Shown here in pieces: positions 1 through 6,334 of a stretch of DNA of 64,000 nucleotides. Both the position numbers and the translations under genes were made by a program. The notes below the pieces were generated by a model. The model was not told where the DNA came from. It made no database searches and saw nothing but the letters and a program-made list of their open reading frames with translations. Each line of letters starts with the position of its first letter. The first letter of the stretch is position 1. Source of the DNA: PALSA-505 sp036267135. GTDB lineage: Bacteria > Actinomycetota > Actinomycetes > Streptosporangiales > Streptosporangiaceae. The stretch covers positions 62,001-126,000 of the forward strand of contig DATAWQ010000019.1 in NCBI GenBank assembly GCA_036267135.1, written 5' to 3'.

Positions 1-1576
1 AGATCGGGTTGGTGTGGCGCAGCGTGCCGAGCAGGTTGACCTTGGAAATCTGGCCGAGCAGCAGGTAGGCGGCGGCGATCAGCGCGACCGTGGTCAGTAC
101 GGTGCGCCAGCGGAAGCGTTCGAGCTTGGCCAGCGGGACCGCGGTGTCGGGGCCGAGCAGCTCGTGCCTGATCTCGGTGAGGCAGCCCTGCGAGTCCCGC
201 ATCGCCGACCAGCCCCAGGGGGCGAGCGCGACCGGCTGCAGCACCGCGCCGACCGAGGACTCGTCCACCGGCCCGTACCCGGCCCGCAGCGCCGCGACAG
301 CGCGGGCGGGCCCGGCCGTTTTCCCCAGGGTGGCCAGGAGCTGGGCCACGTCCAGGCGGCGGGCCAGCTCGCTGGCGCCCGGCACGGCCGCGTCCAGCGA
401 GCAGAAACCGGCCTGGTCACCGTCCAGGCAGAGGTTCTCAGGGCGCAACGCCCGGTGGGCGATGCCGGCGTTGTGCAGCGCGCGCAGCGCGGCGAACAGG
501 GCGGCGGCTTCCTGGCCGGTGACCGGGTCCGGATCCTGATCGGGGCTGAGGCCGGACCGCGGGACGGCGCGCGGCCGGGCCAGCACCAGGACCAGCGCTT
601 CGCGCGGGGTCTCCTCCAGCAGCAGCACCCGGGGGCCGAGCACGCCGCGTTCCTTGGCCAGCGAGCAGGCCAAGGCGAGCCGTTCGAGCTGGGCGCGGGT
701 GCTCAGCGTGACGTGGCCGGCCACGCCGGGCCGCAGCCGGATCAGCGCCCACAGCCGCCGGGCCAGGCCCGCGCCGCGGGTGTCACGGTCGGCCATGTGC
801 ACCTCGACCGGGGTGGCGTCGATGAGGTGACCCTCCAGGCGGACGTAGCCGGGGCGGTCGCTGGCGGCCAGGTCGCGCAGCGGGATGCCGCGGCGGGTCA
901 GCCAGGGCACCAGGTCGGCGGCGCTCGGCCTGACCGAGGCCGCGCCCAGCGCCCAGCGCGCCAGCCAGCCGATGGCCAGGCCGCCGAACAGCGCGATGGC
1001 CACCGCGAACGGGGTCAATGTGTCCACGGCCAGCCCGGTGATCAGCAGCGCCGCCGCCAGGCCCGGCCACCAGCGTGACCAGTGCGCGCGCCGGACCTGG
1101 TCGCTGGCCACACCGAAGGCGACGAACGCGGTGTCGATCACGAACGCGGACGGGTTCTTGCCGTGGATGACCGCGCCCAGCACCGCGCCGTGCTCCGCGC
1201 GCCAGACCGCGTAGACGGCGATGGCGACGGCCGCTCCGGTCAGCAGGGCCAGGCCGGCGTTGCGCGCGTCCCGCCAGTTCCGGCGGGCCAGCTCGATCGT
1301 GGTCACGACCAGCAGCACGAAGCAGCCGATGCCGGCGGCCACCGCGGCCGCGAAGGACAGCCAGCGCGGGATGTGCAGCAGCCAGGTGGAGACGTCGTCG
1401 GCGACCTCTTTGCTGCCGAGCGGCAGCGCCCGGATGGAGCCGATCACGACCGCCACCACGGCCAGCGCGACCAGTGCGGCCAGCAGGTCGGCGGGACGGC
1501 GCACCCGTCCGGCGCCCCGCTTCGCCGGGGGCGGGAGCGTGATATCCGGGCCCTGCTGCCCGCGGACCGCCGTCAT
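1..1576 (-). CDS. Kinase-like / MprF-type multi-pass membrane protein, C-terminus cut by window edge
   Basis: The frame is open from an ATG at 1576 to the window edge, giving 525 residues with no stop. Two hydrophobic segments lie near residues 18-45 and 62-90, with more before residue 200. A kinase-like domain follows at roughly 230-440, carrying HRALRPEN at residues 374-381. This matches the catalytic-loop pattern HRDLKPEN but with Ala for Asp and Arg for Lys, so phosphotransfer is doubtful. After it (from about residue 490) a new membrane region begins and is truncated. The order membrane region, degenerate kinase, membrane region is typical of actinobacterial proteins annotated as lysylphosphatidylglycerol synthase TM-region (UPF0104) family. 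The lipid role is inferred from the family. The gene stands alone, with a 27-bp gap to the next gene upstream. Confidence 0.75.
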   Translation of the reverse strand, partial: MTAVRGQQGPDITLPPPAKRGAGRVRRPADLLAALVALAVVAVVIGSIRALPLGSKEVADDVSTWLLHIPRWLSFAAAVAAGIGCFVLLVVTTIELARRNWRDARNAGLALLTGAAVAIAVYAVWRAEHGAVLGAVIHGKNPSAFVIDTAFVAFGVASDQVRRAHWSRWWPGLAAALLITGLAVDTLTPFAVAIALFGGLAIGWLARWALGAASVRPSAADLVPWLTRRGIPLRDLAASDRPGYVRLEGHLIDATPVEVHMADRDTRGAGLARRLWALIRLRPGVAGHVTLSTRAQLERLALACSLAKERGVLGPRVLLLEETPREALVLVLARPRAVPRSGLSPDQDPDPVTGQEAAALFAALRALHNAGIAHRALRPENLCLDGDQAGFCSLDAAVPGASELARRLDVAQLLATLGKTAGPARAVAALRAGYGPVDESSVGAVLQPVALAPWGWSAMRDSQGCLTEIRHELLGPDTAVPLAKLERFRWRTVLTTVALIAAAYLLLGQISKVNLLGTLRHTNPI

Positions 1577-1603
1577 AATCCGGCAAACTACCCAGTCAGG
1601 CGG

Positions 1604-2353
1604 TCAGCACTCCCCGGCGGGTCCGGTTGAGCCGGGTTGGATGGGCACGATGGGCAGGGTGGCGCCCGCGGGATAGCCGTGCCGCTGGCCGCCGGCCAGG
1701 ATCCAGGCCTGCTGGCGGCCGTGCACCTGCCAGGTCTGGCCGGCGCCGGTGAGGTCGACGATCGCGGTGTCCTCGTCGACCCCGATCACCGCGGTGCCGG
1801 CGGGCAGCCGGGCGTCCGCGCGGGTGAGCAGGTCGGGCACCCAGGCCAGCATCTTGTCGAAGTGCGGCAGCACGCGCAGGCCCGGCACCACGCCGAGCCC
1901 GGGATCGGGGTCCTGGGTGGGGGCCCGCATCGCCGGGACCCAGGAGGTCAGCGCGATAGCTCCGGCCGAGCAGCCGGCCAGGGCGGAGCCCGACCGCCAG
2001 GCAGCCTCGATGGCCTGCCACACGCGGGTGCCGCGCAGGGTCTGGGCCAGGTAGGTCGGGTTGCCACCGGACAGGTAGATCAGCCCAGCGCCGTCCACCT
2101 GGGCGGCGAGCTCGGGTGCGTCGGCTTCGGCGCGGTCGCGGACCAGGAGCGGGACCTGCTCGACCCCGAGGCGCTCGGCCTGGGCGGCGCCGAGGTCGAG
2201 CCAGCGCTTCAGGCTCTGTTCGCCCTCCGGGGCCGCCGCGGTGGGCAACTGCACGTACCTGGGCGGGCGGCCATCGAGCAGCAGGCCCTCGACACCGGCC
2301 ATGACGGGCAGGTACTCCCCGCTGCCCACCAGGGCCAGCGGCCCGGGGCTCAC
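1604..2353 (-). CDS. Peptidase S51-like (type 1 glutamine-amidotransferase-like) protein
   Basis: From the GTG start the protein opens SPGPLALVGSGEYLPVM and is about 249 residues long, typical for S51-like proteins (cyanophycinase / peptidase E relatives). The nucleophile elbow GCSAGA and the preceding YLSGGNP strand-loop are visible, as is a C-terminal DEDTA strand. The expected activity is hydrolysis of a peptide or an isoaspartyl/amide bond in the cytoplasm; the substrate is unknown. The frame stays open upstream to 2551, but that stretch is only an Ala-Leu-Ala-Arg repeat translated from a DNA minisatellite. I therefore place the start at the GTG at 2353, which has a purine-rich GGGGGG run about 6 nt upstream. 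If the upstream ATG were used, the protein would carry a repetitive 66-residue leader. Confidence 0.72.
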   Translation of the reverse strand: MSPGPLALVGSGEYLPVMAGVEGLLLDGRPPRYVQLPTAAAPEGEQSLKRWLDLGAAQAERLGVEQVPLLVRDRAEADAPELAAQVDGAGLIYLSGGNPTYLAQTLRGTRVWQAIEAAWRSGSALAGCSAGAIALTSWVPAMRAPTQDPDPGLGVVPGLRVLPHFDKMLAWVPDLLTRADARLPAGTAVIGVDEDTAIVDLTGAGQTWQVHGRQQAWILAGGQRHGYPAGATLPIVPIQPGSTGPAGEC

Positions 2354-2388
2354 CCGCGCCCCCCGCCCGTGGCCGGTCCCCAGGGCCC

Positions 2389-2493
2389 GGGCGAGAGCAC
2401 GGGCGAGAGCACGGGCGAGAGCACGGGCGAGAGCACGGGCGACGACACGGGCGAGAGCACGGGCGACGACACGGGCGACGACACGGGCGACGG
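2389..2493. repeat. 12-bp minisatellite upstream of the S51-like gene
   Basis: Eight complete units of GGGCGAGAGCAC or its variant GGGCGACGACAC follow in tandem, then a partial unit. Degenerate GGGCGAG motifs continue to about 2590. The variant units are mixed rather than grouped. The unit is a multiple of three, so all frames stay open across the array; I treat the array as non-coding. Confidence 0.85.
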
Positions 2494-2699
2494 GCTGAGT
2501 GAGAGCCCGGGCAGGCTGGGCGAGCACGCGGGCGAGGAGTTGGGCGAGCACGCGGGCCGGGGCGCAGGTGAGAGCCCCGGCGAGGGCGCGGGAGTTGCTT
2601 GACGCGGCACGCGACCATCATGCCTGGTGGCGGGCGCGGCCGTGACCCGGCCGGGCCTGAAGACCCGCGTGAGCGCGACTCGCACCGTTTCTTGCGATA

Positions 2700-2745
2700 T
2701 GGTTGTGGCAACGTAACCTATCTTGGGAATGCGTTGCCACAACCA
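2700..2745 (-). terminator. Perfect 14-bp stem-loop after the GNAT gene
   Basis: Arms at 2700-2713 and 2732-2745 are perfect reverse complements (TGGTTGTGGCAACG and its complement) around an 18-nt loop. The hairpin starts 5 nt beyond the stop codon of the minus-strand acetyltransferase gene. It lacks a T-run, as is common for actinobacterial terminators. Confidence 0.7.
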
Positions 2746-2750
2746 GAACA

Positions 2751-3278
2751 TCAGTTGTCTTTGATCACGAGGGCCATCACGGCGATGAGGCGGCCGGGGG
2801 CCTCGGGGAACGGCTTGGTCAGGCCGGTGGGCACGAAACCCTGCCGTTCGTAGAAGCGGCGGGCGCGCACATTGTCGGTGTGGACCCACAGCCGGATCCG
2901 CCGCTTGCCTTCGGCGCGGGCCCAGGCGACGACCTCGGCGGTCAGGCGGCCGGCCAGGTCGCGGCCCCGCCAGGCGGGGCTCACCCACATGACCCCGAGG
3001 CCGCACTCGTCCGCGTGCGGGCGCGGGGTGGCCCCGACCATGCCGACCGGGCTCTCATCGAGCAGCGCTGCGAACGCGACCCCAGTGCGGAGGATCTCGC
3101 GCCAGCGTTCCTCGTCGTACGCCTGCGCCTCGGCGAGGGTGGGGCCAAACCAGTCCGGCGCGTCGGCGAGGGCGGTCAGCCGGACCGCACGCAGCACCGG
3201 CCAGGCGTCCTCGGTAAGCCGGACCACGGCCGGGCCGGGTTCGCCGGGCACCGCGGGCGCCGCGTTGCCATCAGCCAC
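2751..3278 (-). CDS. GNAT family N-acetyltransferase
   Basis: A 175-residue protein (GTG start at 3278; an ATG at 3299 is also in frame) with a single GNAT fold. The acetyl-CoA loop motif appears as SPAWRGRDLAGRLTAEV, close to the canonical R/Q-x-x-G-x-G/A. It is followed by the beta-4/alpha-4 signature RLWVHTDNVRARRFYERQGF typical of small-molecule or protein acetyltransferases. The acceptor substrate cannot be read from the sequence. A strong hairpin follows the stop. Upstream lies a 0.6-kb non-coding interval, so the gene probably has its own promoter. Confidence 0.85.
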   Translation of the reverse strand: MADGNAAPAVPGEPGPAVVRLTEDAWPVLRAVRLTALADAPDWFGPTLAEAQAYDEERWREILRTGVAFAALLDESPVGMVGATPRPHADECGLGVMWVSPAWRGRDLAGRLTAEVVAWARAEGKRRIRLWVHTDNVRARRFYERQGFVPTGLTKPFPEAPGRLIAVMALVIKDN

Positions 3279-3438
3279 GCGACGATTATCGCGGAGCATC
3301 CGCAGGGTTCGGCCGCGGGCCGGCCGAGGCCGCGATGACCTCGCAGATCGTGTCAGGCACCATCAGTACGCAATTTACCCGTTACGGAGGGTTGGAATTT
3401 ACTCTGGCAATTACGCGGGGCATCCTATTTAATACGAT

Positions 3439-3450
3439 ACGCAATTGCGA
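3439..3450. promoter_or_regulatory. CGCAATTGCG palindrome
   Basis: The 10-bp palindrome CGCAATTGCG lies in the AT-richer part (3340-3470) of the intergenic region. The same 10-mer, extended to the 12-bp palindrome ACGCAATTGCGT, occurs twice upstream of the XRE gene near 34 kb. It may be a binding site; no regulator is assigned. Confidence 0.4.
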
Positions 3451-3475
3451 CGGGCTCGGAGAATGGCATGAGAAA

Positions 3476-3817
3476 GCGAGGCCCCTCCATACATGAGATG
3501 GAGGGGCCTCGCTCGGCCACACCACGCCGACCAGCCGATTTCTCGGCCAACAGGCACCGGTTGACCACGTCGCCAGGGCCGGAGAACCCGCCTGGAAAAC
3601 TAGTTTCCCGGTTTTCCTGCGCTACCGGAGTTTCCTCCAGCGTGGCCCCCGTTTCCGGCGACAAGAGAATTTCTACTCAGCTTTTAATGCCCGCGCAAGA
3701 GTTTCTGGCCAGCAAATCTCAGAAATTTTTCTTATCCACACGTCATCCACAGCGGACCCGGTGTTATCCCCCGGACCTCGGGATCTTCCACCGGCTGGTC
3801 CACAGGACTGTCCACAG
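3476..3817 (+). repeat. Dispersed non-coding element, copy A
   Basis: A perfect 15-bp hairpin (arms 3476-3490 and 3498-3512, loop ACATGAG) is followed about 50 bp later by some 250 bp that recur at 17546-17797. Within 3647-3701 only three mismatches separate the copies. Reading frames are not preserved between copies because of small indels, so the element is not protein-coding. The copy ends about 100 bp before plsB and reads in the same direction. The hairpin could terminate transcription from upstream; the rest has no assigned role. Confidence 0.8.
3732..3816 (+). promoter_or_regulatory. Cluster of DnaA-box-like 9-mers
   Basis: Four sites resembling the DnaA box TT(A/G)TCCACA lie in one orientation: TTATCCACA at 3732, TCATCCACA at 3743, TGGTCCACA at 3796 and CTGTCCACA at 3808. 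A weaker TTATCCCCC lies at 3764. No dnaA or dnaN gene is nearby, so this is not oriC. DnaA titration or regulation of plsB is possible but unproven. Confidence 0.45.
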
Positions 3818-3913
3818 CAACCATGGTTCACTAAGTGATCGCGCGGTAGGTCAGAAGGGTGACCCAGGTCACCAGATGGGACAGGATGGTTCCGGGAGGG
3901 GAAGGAGCCGGGG

Positions 3914-6334
3914 ATGGACGGTCGCAGACCAGCGCACGGCGCGGCCGGACACGGCCTGCCAGACACCGGGGGCCAGCCGGGCGCCGAGGGCACGGACAGC
4001 GCGGACGGCGTGGGCGCGCCGGTGATCTTGCTGGCGGACGCGAACAGCGACGTGGAGCGGGCGCTGGTCAAGCGCTGGCTCAGCGACGCCGAACTGCGGC
4101 CGTCCGCGGTGCTTCCGCTGGACAGCCAGGGGCTGGCCCGGTCGCTGGACGAAATGCCGCCGGACACCATGGTGACCGCGGCCCGGGTGGCCTGGCTGCC
4201 GCGGCAGCGCGACGGTGAGGCGCCCACCGGCGGCCTCGGTCTGCTGCCGATGATCAACCCGCGCCACCCGCCGACGCTGTGGCAGGCCAGGATCGCCAGG
4301 CGCGAGCCTGACCGGGCCAAGGTGGTGCTGGCCGAGCCGGCCACCGTGGCCGCGCTGCGCGCCCGCTGGGGTGGCACCGGGTCGTTCGCGCACTTCGTCT
4401 CGCTGCAGGCCAGGCTGGCGCTGGAGCGGGCCGAACGGCCGCTGCGCGGGTACAGGTACAAGGTGCCGCGGCACGTGGTCGAGGCGATACAGGACAGCCC
4501 GCAGTTCCGGGGTGAGGTGACCGCGCTCGCGGCCAAGCTGAAGATGGCCGAGGCGGAGGCCATGGACCTGGCCGAGACCGGCCTGGAGGGCCTGGTCGCG
4601 TCCATGAGCCCGCTCGCGGTGGACGTGCTGTCCGGCGCGCTGCGCCCGCTGCACGCCCGGGCCTGGGAGGTACAGGCCGACACGGCCGGGCTGGAACGGC
4701 TGCGGGAGCTGAACCGCAGCCACGCGCTGGTGTTCCTGCCCAGCCACCGGTCCTACGCCGACTCACTGCTGCTGGCCGACGTGCTGGCGGACAACGACTT
4801 CCCGCGCAACCACGTGCTCGGCGGGGACAACCTCAGCTTCTGGCCGATCGGGCCGCTGGCCAAGCGGGCCGGGGTGGTGTTCATCCGGCGCAGCTTCGGC
4901 GGTGACGAGATCTACAAGCTGGCGCTGCGCGAGTACCTGGGCTACCTGCTGGCCAAGCGGTTCAACCTGGAGTGGTACATGGAGGGCGGCCGGTCGCGGA
5001 CCGGCAAGCTGCGCCCGCCCCGCTACGGCCTGCTCACCTACCTGGTCGAGGCGATCGAGCGCGGCTACGCCGACGACGCCTACATGGTGCCGGTGTCCAT
5101 CACCTACGACCAGCTCCGCGAGGCCTCGGCCATGGCCGTCGAGCAGGGCGGCGGGACCAAGCGGGCCGAAGGCCTGTCCTGGCTGGCCTCCTACGCCAGA
5201 GGGCAGCTCAACCGGATCGGCACCGTGCACGTCAGGTTCGCCGAGCCGTTCTCGCTGCGCGAGGCCATGGCTGTCGGCCAGGACCTGGGGGACCAGGACC
5301 GGGCGGATCAGGATCCGGTGGACAGGGACGCCTGGCGGCTGCGGCTGCAGAAGGTGGCGTTCGAGGTGGCGGTGCGGATCAACCGGGTCACCCCGGCGAC
5401 CGCGACCGCTCTGGTCACGCTCGCCCTGCTGGGCGTGCGCGACCGGGCCCTGACCCTGCGCCAGGTGCGCCAGGTGCTCGAGCCGCTGCGGGCCTACCTG
5501 ATGGAGCGCGGGCTGCCGTATTCCGGCGAGGCGCTGCGCACCGAGGCGGGGGTGCGGCGCGTGCTGGCCGCGCTGGCCCAGCAGCACGTGGTGACGATCT
5601 ACGACGGCGGCGAGGAGCCGGTGTACGCGATCGAGCAGGGCCAGCACCTGGTGGCCGCGTTCTACCGCAACAGCGCGATCCACCATTTCGTGGACCGTGC
5701 GGTGGCCGAGCTGGTGCTGCTCAGCGCGCCCGCCGACCGCTGGGACGAGGCGATGAAGCTTCGCGACCAGCTCAAGTTCGAGTTCTTCTTCCCCGACAAG
5801 GAGTCCTACCGGACCCAGCTCTCCGCGGAGCTTGACCGGCTGGACCCGCGGTGGGAGAGCGTGGCCGGGCGGGCCGTGCTGGAACGATCGCCGCTGCTGA
5901 TGGCGCACCGGGTGCTGCGGTCCTTCCTGGACGCCCAGCTCGTGGTGGCCGAGCGGCTGGCCGCCCGCGGCCCGGCGCGGTCGGTGGAAGACAAGGAATT
6001 CCTGGACGAGTGCAGCGGCGTCGGGCGGCAGATGCTGCTGCAAGGCAGGCTGCACGGGCCCGAGTCGCTGTCGCGAGAGCTGTTCTCCAGCGCACTCAAG
6101 CTCGCGGATAACCTGAACCTGACCGGCTCGGCAGTGAAGGGGGAAGGGGAGGCGGGCGGGGAGCCGGCCGGCGACGAGACGGCATCGCACGGGGCCGGGG
6201 AGGCGGGTGAAGGCACGCTGACCGAACGCAGGCAGGCCTTCGCGACCCGGCTGCGCGACCTGGTCGCCCGGGTGATCACGATCGACGAAATCGACGCGGC
6301 GTCGCGGCGGGAGGCAGTCGGTGTCGAACCCTAA
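3914..6334 (+). CDS. plsB: Glycerol-3-phosphate 1-O-acyltransferase, PlsB type
   Basis: An 806-residue protein, the usual length for PlsB (about 780-830). It catalyses transfer of an acyl chain to sn-glycerol 3-phosphate at the membrane, the first step of glycerolipid synthesis. Acyltransferase block I is seen as HRSYAD (His278, Asp283), the substrate-binding block as EGGRSRTGK (357-365), followed by VPVSI and ITYDQL. The ATG at 3914 has AAGGAG 6 nt upstream. The stop overlaps the start of the next gene by 14 nt, so the two are co-translated. The first 35 residues are Gly/Ala-rich and probably disordered. Mycobacterial plsB2 sits beside a HAD-PlsC gene and a WS/DGAT gene in the same way, which supports a role in storage lipid as well as phospholipid synthesis. 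Confidence 0.93.
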   Translation: MDGRRPAHGAAGHGLPDTGGQPGAEGTDSADGVGAPVILLADANSDVERALVKRWLSDAELRPSAVLPLDSQGLARSLDEMPPDTMVTAARVAWLPRQRDGEAPTGGLGLLPMINPRHPPTLWQARIARREPDRAKVVLAEPATVAALRARWGGTGSFAHFVSLQARLALERAERPLRGYRYKVPRHVVEAIQDSPQFRGEVTALAAKLKMAEAEAMDLAETGLEGLVASMSPLAVDVLSGALRPLHARAWEVQADTAGLERLRELNRSHALVFLPSHRSYADSLLLADVLADNDFPRNHVLGGDNLSFWPIGPLAKRAGVVFIRRSFGGDEIYKLALREYLGYLLAKRFNLEWYMEGGRSRTGKLRPPRYGLLTYLVEAIERGYADDAYMVPVSITYDQLREASAMAVEQGGGTKRAEGLSWLASYARGQLNRIGTVHVRFAEPFSLREAMAVGQDLGDQDRADQDPVDRDAWRLRLQKVAFEVAVRINRVTPATATALVTLALLGVRDRALTLRQVRQVLEPLRAYLMERGLPYSGEALRTEAGVRRVLAALAQQHVVTIYDGGEEPVYAIEQGQHLVAAFYRNSAIHHFVDRAVAELVLLSAPADRWDEAMKLRDQLKFEFFFPDKESYRTQLSAELDRLDPRWESVAGRAVLERSPLLMAHRVLRSFLDAQLVVAERLAARGPARSVEDKEFLDECSGVGRQMLLQGRLHGPESLSRELFSSALKLADNLNLTGSAVKGEGEAGGEPAGDETASHGAGEAGEGTLTERRQAFATRLRDLVARVITIDEIDAASRREAVGVEP

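Noticed and set aside
2350..3006. Minus-strand frame with a long Ser-Pro-Val/Leu repeat
   Set aside because: It only translates the 12-bp minisatellite and the antisense of the GNAT gene; every frame is open across that array.
3732..3816. Chromosomal origin of replication
   Set aside because: DnaA-like boxes are few and dnaA, dnaN, gyrB and rpmH are absent; a second similar cluster lies at 17.7 kb.
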